This document shows, one piece after another, positions 20,653 through 32,300 of a stretch of DNA of 64,000 nt. The stretch's first letter is position 1. The number at the start of each line of letters is the position of its first letter. The DNA comes from Hypholoma sublateritium FD-334 SS-4 (taxonomy: Eukaryota; Basidiomycota; Agaricomycetes; Agaricales; Strophariaceae). The DNA lies in contig KN817525.1 of NCBI GenBank assembly GCA_000827495.1, forward strand, positions 302,493-366,492, read 5' to 3'. Made by a program: the position numbers and the translations under genes. The notes below the pieces were generated by a model. It did no database searches, was not told the origin of the DNA, and saw nothing but the letters and a program-made list of their open reading frames with translations.

Positions 20653-23600
20653 ATGGCTGCAAGGCCTTACCTTACTATGAACATCGCGTTCAAAGGTCGT
20701 CGTTTCGTGTCGGCTATAACGGGATCTTTTCGATCTCCAGGTCAAATTTCTCATTAATCTAGCGCCATTGAGCACACACTGAATCCATTATCTGATCATA
20801 GGATGTCGCTATATCCACGCAACGAGAAGGGTGGCGAATGACACCATCTCCGAAAAACCTGAACCCGACGGCTCTGGGCTACCCTATTCATCGTTGACCG
20901 TTGGGGTGCCTCGCGAGATCTTCGAAAACGAGCGCCGAGTGGCGCTTACACCTCAAAATGCAGCCCTCCTGCGAAAGAAAGGGTTCGAAAAAGTCCTCGT
21001 TGAGCGCAATGCTGGAGTGGAGGCTCAATTCCTCGACGAACAATACGCTGCAGCGGGCGCGACCCTGGTTTCCAAAGAAGAATTGTTCAAAGCCTCGGAC
21101 ATCATGCTGAAAGTTAGACCTCCATTACTTAGCCAGGAGACTTCGTTACTGAAGGAAGGAAGCACTGTTATATCATTCTTATACCCGGCCCAAAACAAAG
21201 ACATCGTCGCCAGCCTTGCTGAACGCAAAATCAACGCTTTTGCGGTATGCTCTTGCCGCGCGTGGGACCATAAACATGATTGAACTCATGGTATGGTAGA
21301 TGGATATGATACCCAGAATTTCCCGGGCTCAAGTTTTTGATGCACTGAGGTGACTTGTTCTACAACTTAAATGGGCTCTCGATGTTCATGCAGCCACATC
21401 AGTTCAATGGCAAATATCGCGGGATACAAGGCGGTCTTGGAGGCCTCCAACCACTTCGGTAGATTCCTAACTGGTCAGGTTACAGCAGCTGGGTATGTCT
21501 TCTATCATCAATAACACGGGAATCTGTTAATGTTTAACGCGTCTAACATTTTACCAGCAAAGTAAGTGTCGCGTCGTGTTGCAAAGCTGGCCATTACTTA
21601 TTAAGCACTAGATCCCTCCTTGTAAAGTACTTGTGATTGGTGCAGGTGTAGCTGGACTCAGCGCAATCGCCACGGTATGTACCGGGCAACCTTCCCCTTT
21701 TCAGCAGGCCTGTTGACCCTGATGTCTTCAAAGGCTAGAAGACTAGGAGCAATTGTTAGAGGATTCGATACACGGTCAGCTGCAAGAGAGCAAGTTCAAT
21801 CATTGGGTGCGGAATTCATCGAGGTAGACATCCAAGAAGAGGGTGGAGGTGGCGGAGGTTATGCGAAAGTCATGTCTAAGGAATTCATCGCGGCAGAAAT
21901 GGCTCTCTTCCTCCAACAATGCAAAGAAGTCGACATCATCATCACCACTGTAGGTCTGCCTTTTTTCATTCTGAATCTGACTCAAATGCATAATTTTCAG
22001 GCTCTGATTCCTGGTCAACCGGCGCCTAAACTCATTACTAATAAGATGTTGGCGGCGATGAAACAAGGGTCCGTGATTGTCGACTTGGCAGCAGAGGCCG
22101 GAGGAAACTGCGAAGCTACACGTCCTGGAACCATCAATGTCCAGTCAGGCGTCACAGTCATTGGTTCTTATCACTTTACTTGACTGTTTTCGCCAAAACT
22201 GATGTTCGTGTAGGTTACACGGATCTGCCTTCCAGGCTGCCTACCCAGTCTTCAACTCTTTACTCTAATAACATCACCAAATTCCTGCTATCCATTGGAG
22301 GTGACGGCAAATACTCTGTTGACCTCAAAGATGAAGTTGTTCGCGGTTCTCTTATCGTTCAGAACGGTAGCATTCTTCCTCCCGTCCCTCGCACTATGCC
22401 TCCTCCAGCACCGCCAGCCCCTGTGAAAGTGGAAGAAATCGTTAAAGCTATCACCCCTTGGCAAAAAGCCTCGCGTGAGGTCGCGCTCGTGACTGCTGGA
22501 ATGGGTAGCGCTGTTGCGCTTGGAAAGGCCACCGGAACCGCATTTATGGACAGTTTCTTCACCTTTGGTCTCGCAGGTTTAGTTGGTTACAGGTTCGCAT
22601 TCACCACACATATAGCCACTTTTTTTTCACTTATGAATCTTCAGAGTGGTTTGGGGTGTCGCTCCGGCTTTGCACTCTCCTTTGATGTCGGTGACCAATG
22701 CAATCTCTGGTTTGGTAATTGATTCTTCTGCGTCCTTTTCAATTTAGCTGACAGGAATATCCAGGTTGGCGTGGCTGGTATGTTTGTCATGGGAGGTGGA
22801 TATCTTCCTGGAACTATTCCACAAACCCTGGGAGCACTTGCTGTCCTACTAGCCAGTGTCAATGTCGCGGGAGGATTCATCCTTACAAAGCGCATGTTGG
22901 ATATGTTCAAGCGTAAGCCAGCACGTTTTTTAGGCTCCGACCTATCTTACATTTTGTCGTTGTGTCGTATAGGGCCCACTGACCCTCCGGAGTATTCTTG
23001 GCTCTACAGTATTCCTGCTGTCGTTTTCACCGGGGGTTTTTTGGCTTCCGCCAGCACTGGAATGGCAGGGCTTGTACAAGCTGGTTATCTGACTTCCAGC
23101 ATCCTATGTATAGGTAAGTCCCTGACCTTTTATTCGTGTACGATACAAATCTGACAGCAGTCAGGTTCTCTCTCTGGCTTGGGCTCTCAGTTGACTGCTA
23201 GACAAGGAAATGCCCTTGGTATTCTCGGTGTTGGGTCTGGTGTCCTTGCTTCTTTGGGGGCGGTTGGTTTCCCGGTCGAAGTGGTTGCGCAATTCGGTGG
23301 TGTCGCCGCAATCGGTGGTTTGATCGGTAGTGTCATTGGCCGGCGTGTAACTGCCACAGAACTCCCGCAGACCGTTGCTCTTCTCCACTCTATCGTCGGT
23401 CTATCTGCGGTACTGACCAGCATCGGAAGTGTGCTGCAAGATGTCTCACACCTTTCGAATCTGCACATGGTCACGGCCTATCTCGGAGTTGTCATTGGCG
23501 GCATTACCTTCACCGGTTCAATCGTCGCGTTCCTCAAGCTTGCTGCCAAAATGTCCAGCAAGGCACTTGTCCTCCCCGGAAAACACCTCGTCAATGTGTC

Positions 23601-25065
23601 GCTTTTGGGCGCTAACGCTGCAACCATGGCTAGCTTTTTGACCATGGCAACCCCCACGCCTCTCATCGCCGCTTCGTTCCTTGGTACTAGTGCTGTTCTC
23701 AGTTTCCTAAAGGGTTACACGACAACTGCTTCTATTGGAGGCGCCGATATGCGTGCGTTGCCTTTCTTTTCCTCGTCTGTGTTGACGTTCAAATGCTTAA
23801 ATGTGGCGGTTTTCCAGCGGTTGTGATCACTGTTCTCAATGCTTACTCGTGCGTATACTTTTGGATATGTGGTACAATGCTGACCTTCTAAGTAGAGGAT
23901 TTGCTCTGGTTGCTGAAGGTTTGTCTTTTCATGGGTCTATATGGGACGTGTACTTATATAATGTTAGGCTTCATGCTTGACAACCCCTTGCTGGTATCTG
24001 TTGGTTCTCTAATTGGTGTTAGCGGCTCGATTCTTTCATACATTATGGTTCGTTCCAGTCTCGAATTGACATGAACCAAGAACTGACATCCTTTATTAAG
24101 TGCATTGCTATGAATCGATCCTTGACGAATGTTTTGTTTGGTGGTATCAGCGCGCCGGTCAACGCAGAAGCTCACAAGATCGAAGGAACGATAACTAAAA
24201 CAACGGTAGATGATACGGCTGACGCGCTAGCAAATGCGGAAAACGTCATATTGGTACACAGATACGACGTTTGTCATTTGCACCTCTGACCATCCTCATG
24301 ATCGCAGGTCGTTGGCTACGGCATGGCTGTGGCTAAGGCTCAGTACGCAATATCGGAGATAACTGCAATGCTCCGGGCGAAGGACATTAATGTCCGGGTG
24401 AGTGTGGCCAGGGCGACCCGCGAATTCTGTCATCTGAGCACAACTTCTGTCCGTCTAGTTCGCCATTCACCCCGTCGCTGGGCGCATGCCAGGGCAGTGC
24501 AATGTTTTGTTAGCAGAAGCATCTGTACCATATGACAGTAAGTGACTGCCTTGCACAGTTTTTGGCTTGCATTGCTGAGACATGCGCACCTAGTCGTGCT
24601 CGAAATGGATGAGATCAATGATGACTTCAAGGACACGGACGTCACGCTGGTCATCGGCGCGAACGATACCGTGAATCCCATCGCGCTCGAGCCGGGTTCA
24701 GCCATCGCGGTAAGTACCCTCCTGCGCCCTGCGCGCTGGCATAGTGACTGACCTGAGATTGGCTCAGGGCATGCCTGTGCTGCATGCGTGGAAGAGCAAG
24801 CAGGTCATCGTGATGAAGCGCGGGCTCGCGAGTGGATACGGTGCGTGGCGCCGCGTATTTTTGGCTCTGCGGGCGATGCTGACCGTCGCGCGCCGTTCTC
24901 AGCTGACGTACCCAATCCCATGTTCTACATGCCCGGCACGAAGATGCTCTTTGGAGATGCCAAGGACACCTGCGAAGGTATTATCTTTAGCTATCTTGTC
25001 ATGGTCGTCTGATAACCTATCTGCCTGTAGCAATCAAGCGAAGCCTGGAGTCCCGTTTCAAGTGA
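20653..25065 (+). CDS. Mitochondrial proton-translocating NAD(P) transhydrogenase
   Basis: Couples proton flow across the inner mitochondrial membrane to hydride transfer from NADH to NADP+. The first exon (20653-20740) encodes an Arg-rich, acid-free presequence ([20 protein letters not shown]). An intron (20741-20801) joins it to [13 protein letters not shown]. Domain I, the NAD(H) site, has [36 protein letters not shown] and [13 protein letters not shown] Pro-rich linker ([15 protein letters not shown]) precedes the membrane domain ([20 protein letters not shown] and many more helices, to LSFLKGYTT). Domain III, the NADP(H) site, has [20 protein letters not shown] and later [12 protein letters not shown] and [20 protein letters not shown]. 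Stop TGA 25063-25065. Single polypeptide in alpha-then-beta order, as in animals, with more than ten introns. Confidence 0.93.
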
Positions 25066-25166
25066 ATTGTATTTATTAATGTACTAACTGTAATCTTCCG
25101 CTATCTATGTTTGTGTCCAATAAAGTAAGTGGAGTAAATAGTGTCTTTGGATTGTCTTTGGGTATG

Positions 25167-26598
25167 TTATCGTGAAAAGGTCCTGGTTTCGGGTTCGGAT
25201 AGCGTGGAAACACTCAGCGACGAGGTCAATGACACAGAAGAGGCTGACAGCGAGGCGATGTACTGTGGGGGTGGCACTGGCGACCGCGGTGAGTCCGGGT
25301 CGCGTGCTTTTTCGTTGCGGCCCTCCTTTGCAAAGCTGATCCGCACAGGGTGCTGATTATACAGCCATGTTGCGAGGAGAACGATTGCAGAGCCGAGTAC
25401 GAATGTCGCGGTCATGCGGAAATCGAAGAGCGCGACACTCGCGAGGAATGAAAGAACAATACTGAGGCTCGTGGCAAAGCCCTTAAGAATGTTGTCCGAG
25501 TACTTGATCACAAGCGCAGTAACAAGCCCGCCGAGGACCTGAACCCACACAGTGGCCCATGCCCACGCGCCGAAGTGCGCAAATAGCCCGGCGAACGGCG
25601 CGCCGCTGCCGCCCGCCGCGTGCTGTGCGAAGACGATCGGCGCGAGCGCGGGGAGTAGCGAGAAGAGCGAGAGCTGCACGTTGCGCACCCAGAGGTCCGC
25701 TGGCGAGTTCTTGAGCACCATCTCGAAGTAGACGCCGGCGAGGCCAGAGGTGAAGCACGCGGCGGTGACCGCGAGGAAGCCCTTCAGCGGGTGCATCGCG
25801 TGCGCGAGGGCCGCCGCCGCGGAGCCGTGTGTCGCGCTGCCCGTCTGGATCTGCACAACGCCGACACCGACGGCGAGCAGCAGCAGCGCAAGCCACTGGC
25901 GCGACGCGAGCTTCTTGCGCAATAGGAGCACGGAGAACGCGGCGGTCGTCAGGATCTTCATCTGGTATGTGACCTGGAACGTCGCGGCGTCGAGATTTGA
26001 CGCGGCGACATACTGCAGGTTGTTTTGAATGACTTTCCCCGCGCGCCGAAAATAAGTGACAGGCGTCATGGGCCGCAGTGGGGTGCTCACCGTATAGAAT
26101 CGCGGGGATGGACAGCTTCCAGCAATCCGGGCTGAACACTTCACGCGATAGCTTCCGCACACGCGTGGTAAAGTGCTGCGGCGCCGCAGGGCGCTGGGAC
26201 GTGTATGGAGTCTGCGTGGAGTCCGCCTGGGAGTCGACGCGCGCGAAGGCTATGATAAGCGAGATGGTGCCCTTGAGGATCTCGTTCATGAGGACAGCGG
26301 TGGCGGCCGAGTATTCGCGCGATGGTGGCGTCGACACGCGGGAATAGTGCATGATAATCGTCAAGGCCGAGTTCTGGACGGCCAGCGTCACTAGTCTGCG
26401 CACGGGCATGGGAAGTCAGCATACGTTTCTGTGCTGGCACCATGCACGGTATACTCACGAGAGATATTTGAGGGGTATACCCCATAGCGTCGGGACAGCG
26501 CCGGCGCTGGCTACCGACGTCGGAATGGCGAGCTCGATGTCAATGGGGCTGTCATTAGCGTCCTTTCGACTGAACGTGAGGGGATGAACGTTGGACAT
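25167..26598 (-). CDS. Golgi nucleotide-sugar transporter (SLC35A-like)
   Basis: Antiporter moving UDP-sugar into the Golgi lumen in exchange for UMP. ATG 26598 gives a short cytosolic head (MSNVHPLTFSRKDAND). An intron joins LKYLS to LVTLAVQNSALTIIMHYSRV, the classical first helix. Then LSIPAILY, an intron, NNLQYVAASNLDAATFQVTY, MKILTTAAFSVLLLRKKL and SGLAGVYFEMVLKN, all SLC35A hallmarks for UDP-galactose/UDP-GlcNAc transporters. The end of the core is IKYSDNILKGFATSLSIVLS. A Ser/Pro-rich cytosolic tail of about 55 residues ends at 25167. Roughly ten helices. Exact sugar specificity (UDP-Gal likeliest) is inference. Converges tail-to-tail with the transhydrogenase, about 100 bp apart. Confidence 0.87.
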
Positions 26599-26764
26599 GG
26601 AGTGGAGGGGCCGCGGAAAAATGACGGTCGCGCAGCAGCAACCATATGTACCAATTTCTCCGCAGTCACACCTTTACTACCTCCGATCAATCATGTGCAT
26701 TGCCACAAACTATCATTTTTCTACTTCCGCTATTCTAAGTACAATTTGGAGTTACCCTCGTATC

Positions 26765-28882
26765 TTAGCGCCCGACATAACTTTTGCGATCCGCCGTCTG
26801 ATACAGACCATAAAGACTGTATGTCGGGCTTCGGTAGTTGTCATACGCCTCTGGATTATTTCTAGCCAACCCCATCTGTGCTAGAGACGGGAGCGGCGGA
26901 GGCGACGGCACGCGCGGCGCCTTGTCAACTATACCCCGCGATCCTTGAACACTGCGGCTCGAGCTCGAACTCAGCACCGAAGGCTCTGCGTCCTGATCTT
27001 CCTCTCCCTCTGAAACGGGCCCGAGTGCCAAGGCCGAAAGCGACATCTGGCTCACGCCAAAGTCCATTCCCATCAGCGTGTCGGAACTGCCACCAGCGTT
27101 GGTGGTAGGTACGATGACCGGTACATCGGGCACAGCCTCGGCGCCCCTGCGCTGGCTTGCGCTCTTCTTCAGCCGGCGCCCGTCCATGACGCTCACAGAG
27201 TCGTCCGGGTACAGTGTGGGCTGCGGAGAAGACAGGCCTGCGTATTCAGGGCGCGGCGAGGCGAGTCCGAGCGCGTACGTCAGCGCCTGTGTGTCGCGTG
27301 CGCGCTTCGCGCTCCCCTTCTGCTGCAACGCAAGCTTATCTTTTACGAAGGAGTTGCGCTGACCCACGTTGATTCTTGTCGCTGTTGCGATCGAGTACGA
27401 GGCGGTGGGCAGGGTGGACATTCGCGGATACGTCCCTGTTGCGAAGTAGCCTGACTTCACACGCGCCCGGCCGGCGAAATCGCTGTTCAAGACGGGCGTG
27501 TCCTGGATAACATGGTTGTAGTCCACCGGCGCGGGCGACATCGCGTCGTCCCCGTCATATGCGAGCCCAGCAAAAGACACTGTCGAGTTACGGTGTTTGC
27601 GATCCTCAAAGACGGGCTGGCTGAGCCGCCTGCTGGCGGTCTTTGCCCGCGACCGCTTGATCACGTCGTTCCCGTCGCCTGTGAGGGCCGTCTCTTCGCG
27701 GATGTTGTACAGAGGCGACTCCGCATTGGTCGGTGCGTAGAACGAGAGAGACTGCCGCGAGATGCGCTTCGCCGCAGATGTCGCCGCCGCATTCTGAGGG
27801 ACGAAGCGGCCAGGCGGGTTATCAGGGGTCTGGTGCAAGCTAGCAAGCGGTGGCGAGGGCGGTCCTCTAGCAGCCAGATTAAATCGCAGATCAGCGTACA
27901 CGGGCTCAGCAGAATACATCTGATTCTGCTGAAATTGGGCCTCAGGCTGGTAGGCAAACTGGACAGGAGGCTCCGTTGGCCCAGAGAGTTTTGTATGAGG
28001 GTACTGGACCCAGTTCCAGGTAGGCCCATTGGCAGCCATAGCAGCAGACATCCTTTCCTCGCCACCGAACATTGGCGATTCCTTGGTTTCATAGAAGTCC
28101 TCGTCTGTGTCCCCGCCTTTGAGGACCGGGAGCGACGGCGTTGGGCGAGGACGCTTTCGAGGCCGAGCACACATTTTCACGACGATACAGAATCCCAGGA
28201 GAAAGAGCGCGCTGCCGACAGAGACCAGAATGACCATAGCCACAGAGAGTTGGCGCGGCGTAGAGTCCATAGAGCTGGGCGTCGAACTAGCTGACGCCGC
28301 AGGGCGGCTCGTCGTCGGGATAGCAGCAGGGCGCACGCCGACGCTCGCAAGAGAGGTGGGCCCCAGCGACTGGAGCGGCGGCAGGGCAGAGAACGATGAC
28401 AGTGGAGTTACAGTGTGCAAAATCTGAATGACATTGGTGCTCGTAATCGGCGCGACCGAGGTTGGGTTGATGATGCTCAGCCCAGAGGTTGCAGTGTCGA
28501 ATGTCCCAGTGCCAAGCAGCGGCGAGCCCGCACCAACAGTATTACTCACCGTGTTCGCAGGCGGGGTGATCCCCGTATCTGGCGTCGGGTTCGGAACAGA
28601 TGTAACCGCCGTCTTGTGGTCTGCCACTACGTCGTTGTTCGCCTCTGCTCCAGCGACCTTCGGCGGGAGGCCCTTGGCGTTGCCGGTGGGGCCCGGGTGC
28701 TTGAGCGCGGCGGGGCGTGCCCGCGCGTTGTCGTCTGCTTTTCGGCGCTTATACCGGCGGACGAGGCGTGGCTTGTGAGGGACTTTGGGTCTGGTGTGCT
28801 GTTTATTTGATTGTTTTTTCCCGCGTTTTTTCAGGAGACGAGGGCGGCGACTCGCCCAACGCCTGCGTGCTGCAGGAGCCAT
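26765..28882 (-). CDS. Unknown single-pass membrane protein with basic head
   Basis: One uninterrupted 705-codon frame, unusual here where most genes are intron-rich. Residues 1-60 are strongly basic (RRPRLLKKRGKK, RLVRRYKRRK). Residues about 95-210 are Ser/Thr/Pro-rich. One clear transmembrane helix lies at about 212-236 (VAMVILVSVGSALFLLGFCI), followed by a basic stop (KMCARPRKRPRP). The remaining about 465 residues are low-complexity with short acidic and Tyr-containing segments. The layout resembles fungal cell-surface sensors (Ser/Thr-rich ectodomain, one helix, long tail), but it has no WSC domain or signal peptide. The basic N-terminus would instead suggest a nuclear-envelope or cytosolic head. 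I do not recognise a named family. Confidence 0.72.
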   Translation of the reverse strand: MAPAARRRWASRRPRLLKKRGKKQSNKQHTRPKVPHKPRLVRRYKRRKADDNARARPAALKHPGPTGNAKGLPPKVAGAEANNDVVADHKTAVTSVPNPTPDTGITPPANTVSNTVGAGSPLLGTGTFDTATSGLSIINPTSVAPITSTNVIQILHTVTPLSSFSALPPLQSLGPTSLASVGVRPAAIPTTSRPAASASSTPSSMDSTPRQLSVAMVILVSVGSALFLLGFCIVVKMCARPRKRPRPTPSLPVLKGGDTDEDFYETKESPMFGGEERMSAAMAANGPTWNWVQYPHTKLSGPTEPPVQFAYQPEAQFQQNQMYSAEPVYADLRFNLAARGPPSPPLASLHQTPDNPPGRFVPQNAAATSAAKRISRQSLSFYAPTNAESPLYNIREETALTGDGNDVIKRSRAKTASRRLSQPVFEDRKHRNSTVSFAGLAYDGDDAMSPAPVDYNHVIQDTPVLNSDFAGRARVKSGYFATGTYPRMSTLPTASYSIATATRINVGQRNSFVKDKLALQQKGSAKRARDTQALTYALGLASPRPEYAGLSSPQPTLYPDDSVSVMDGRRLKKSASQRRGAEAVPDVPVIVPTTNAGGSSDTLMGMDFGVSQMSLSALALGPVSEGEEDQDAEPSVLSSSSSRSVQGSRGIVDKAPRVPSPPPLPSLAQMGLARNNPEAYDNYRSPTYSLYGLYQTADRKSYVGR

Positions 28883-29395
28883 GTCAGATTTATTGGTTCG
28901 AGACTAATATAGCCAGGCGGCCAGCGCAGTATTATGTATGGCGGGATAAATTCCAGGAGGCCTAATGAATGGACCGACTATGAAATAGTCTGCAAGTGGT
29001 ACGAGGAGGAGTTGGAGTTGATCTGGCGACGGGCGCTCTAACTTTATCTGCGATCTGCGGTGGCTGCCACGTGACCGTTCCTATTGCCAATTCGAGCATG
29101 TGTTCTGCTAGCTGAACTTGCAGTTGTTCATGACTTGAGGTTACTTTTCCATCTCTCCGTGCCACATCCACATTCTATCTCCTTCCACGTCCTTGTTGAA
29201 AATAGGAGTGCGAGTTCGGACGCTATCGGTGCGTTAAATAGAGTTTTCGGGTCTGCAAATCCATTTGGAAACGAATTTACGTACCTTGCCCCAGTTCATC
29301 GCCATTTTACCGTTCTGAAACTCCAACCATTTTTTTCGCGCCACCAGCCACCTTTTTACCACCCCAAGAAGGCTTTCCTCTTCTCTCGACATATA
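28883..29395. other. Divergent intergenic region, 513 bp
   Basis: Separates the unknown membrane protein and the checkpoint mediator, which are transcribed away from it. No gene seen. T-rich tracts near 29325-29340 precede the mediator start. Confidence 0.4.
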
Positions 29396-32300
29396 ATGAA
29401 CGCGTTCGATCAAGAGTACGCGATATTTTACATCTAACCTTCATGCTAACCGCTGATCCTGCTGTACAGTGATCCGGACAGCTCGCAGGCGACCCAAATG
29501 ATTCAGGACCTCCTAGAACCCCATACAAGTCCCAGCAAGTCAGGCAGCGCCCACAACCTTCGGCGGCGGCCCCAGAACCAACAGCCGAACGATATCTCCG
29601 CAGACTCTCTACCCTCGTCGCGCACCTCGCACTCTATCCCACAGTACCATTTTCACGGCCTCGCGTCGACGCAGACGCAGTCCCAGCACTACGGCGAAGA
29701 TGATGAACCGCAGGAAGGGTCACAGAAGGAGAACATTGGCTCCGTGAAGACGGGCAAGGAGTCCCCGCCCTCGCGGCCGGCTTCGCCTGGTCCCTCGTCC
29801 TCCCGCAATTCGCCTGCGAAGCCCCAGACTGCGGAGCGCCGAGTCCCTGCTGCTCCAAGCACCGAGAAGGTAAGAGCGCTTTATGTTGTGCATAGCGACG
29901 CGTTCATTGTTGTTCAGGGCACAAGCAAAAAGGCAACAAACGTTACCTTTCAGTCCCCGCGCCCAAAAGGTGGCACGGGAGCAAGCACAGCCAAGCTCGC
30001 GACGCGAAGTGCATATAAGCCCACACCGCCGCCAGTTTCTCGGTACAAGCAACCTCCACGTCCCCCCATCCGCACGTCGTCGCAGGACTCATTCGCGTAC
30101 GATCCTGCCGACAACGAGGGCCGCCTTATTGCGACTGCAGCGCAGTTTGCAATACCTCTCTCTGAACTTGCGAGGGGCTCATCTCCTTCACGCGACTTCG
30201 ACACCAGTGGTGGCACATCCCTAGACTCAATGTATCACCACAACACTCGCCAGCAAGCCCGGCCGCCACCCCCAAGTCCGCCGCGCGGACGGGTCCTCGT
30301 CGAAGCAACGCCTTCGCAGTCGACTGACTCCCAACAGTCGCAGCCCGCCGAGCCTGCCGAGCCCGCGCGAAAAAGCGCATTCCAGCGTCTATTCCCGAAC
30401 GACCCAGGCACACATCCCGCGTTCGAGAGTGCGAACCTCGACCGCGGCTGGCACGCGGCGTACGCTCACGGAGACCCTGGCGGCCCGCGCCGCAGCGCCT
30501 CGCCTGTGCAGATCCACCCGGATCTCCTCGCGACCCAGTCCTCCGTGCATGACGACCCACATAGCCAACCCTCGCACGCACAGGTGGAGACGCAACCGTC
30601 GACGCAGTTTGATGACTCTCGCGCACCCGAGCCGGACATCGAAGAGGGCGCGACGCCGTTCAGCCTCGCGCAGTCCGTGAAGCGCTCGACGGGGGCGACA
30701 GGCGCGTCGCACCGGCACTCGCTGCTCGCCATGGTTGCGCCGCAGAACCAGTGGCGCTACAGGCAGTACGGAAACGCGCAGAACTCCATGCCGTACGAGC
30801 AGCCCGCGCCGACGCCATCGATCCCGCCCTCGGAGCTACAGGAGACGCAGCCGTCGTTCGAGGCGCCTCCACCGCGGTACGTGCATGCGCCAATGTGTGC
30901 GGTCCTAAACGTGTATTCATTTCATTTATCTTTGCAGACGTGGATTTCCGGTGAAGTCATTGACTGCAACTACTGCGCCGAGCGCCCCCAGCCTGCCGTC
31001 GATGATTCCGGTAGACTCTATGGAGGTCGTCCCAGACTCAGAGCCCGCGCGGCGTGGCATTCAGGCAAGCCCGAAGAAGGCAAGCCCGAAAAAGCCTGCT
31101 GCAGTACCGCAGAAGGCCGCGCAGGTTCATCCGGCTGAGGGTGCAGCGGGCAAAGGGAAGGCGGTGGCGGTTAACGAGGACTCGGAGATGAGTGCTGTTG
31201 ACGAGGAGCCCCAACGCGTGGCCGACGCAGAGGATGAGGACGAGGAGGAAATACCGCTGGCGGTGGTGGCCGCTGCGCCGAAGAAGCGGGGGCGTCCACC
31301 TGGGAAGAAGAATGCCAATGAAGGAAAGGGCAAGGCGGTGGCTGCTCCGCCGCTGCCGCCGCCGCCTAGTGCTCTGGCGGTAAGTATCATCTTTGCTGGC
31401 TTTTTCATTCGAAATTGACGGAATATGCCTTTAGGTGGCGCCGAAGCCCAAAGCCAATCCTCCAAGTAAAACGATGCAAAAACCTGTACTTGTCCCAGCT
31501 ATGACTGGACACTCTTGGGAGAATGGAGAAGTGCCATCGTCGGTGCCGGAGCAGGATCTCGCCAAGAACACGCGCAATACGCGCAACCGACCCGCCATAA
31601 TCGCCGAGCCGAAGAAGAAAGCTGCAAAAAAAGGCCCGCAGTCGAAACAAAGCTCGCGATCCACATCGAACGCGCCGCGGTCAGTTATACAAGAGGAGGA
31701 GGAGGAGGAGGATGCCGTGATTCCCAGCGAACATGAGAATGAAGAAGGCACCGAGCCCGCGGACGAGGATTATCAAGATGCGGACGCTGGGCCCTCCAGA
31801 AAGCGCAAGCGTGCGTCGCTCGATAAGACGGGCGTCCCTGTCAAGGGCACGCGCGGCGGCGCGGCGAAGCGCACCAAGCACCCGACAGCGACACCTGCCA
31901 CGCGCGCGAGCGTGAAGCCCGCCGCGTCGACCGCCACGCGTAGCGCCGGCTCCAAGGGCAGTCGTGTCTTTGCTCTCTGGATCCAGGACGGGCACTACTA
32001 CCCTGGCACCGTGCACTCCACGGATAATCAACAGCGGTATAATATCAAATTCGACGATGGGACGGAGAGCTGGGTCACCATCGATGACATGCGCGCGTGC
32101 GAGCTGCGCGTGGGCGACGACGTGCTCCACGACGACCGCAACCGGCCGTCTGCGATCTCGAATGTTAATGACGTGAAGGATGGCACCGTCGAAATCCTCG
32201 TTGACGACCAGGCGGAGACAAAACAGATCTCCGAGCTACGCATCGCGCACAAGACCGTTATGTTCTCGTGGAACGACCGGCGCATGACGCCGCAGACGGT

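Noticed and set aside
25221..28810. Several long frames on the opposite strand of the transporter and the membrane-protein gene
   Set aside because: GC-rich coding sequence leaves long shadow frames; these are Arg/Ala-rich with no motifs.
30126..31465. Minus-strand frames inside the checkpoint mediator
   Set aside because: Arg/Ser low-complexity shadows of the disordered region of the plus-strand gene.
31693..31712. GAG/GGA trinucleotide run as a microsatellite
   Set aside because: It encodes an acidic Glu stretch in the mediator and is short; treated as coding composition.
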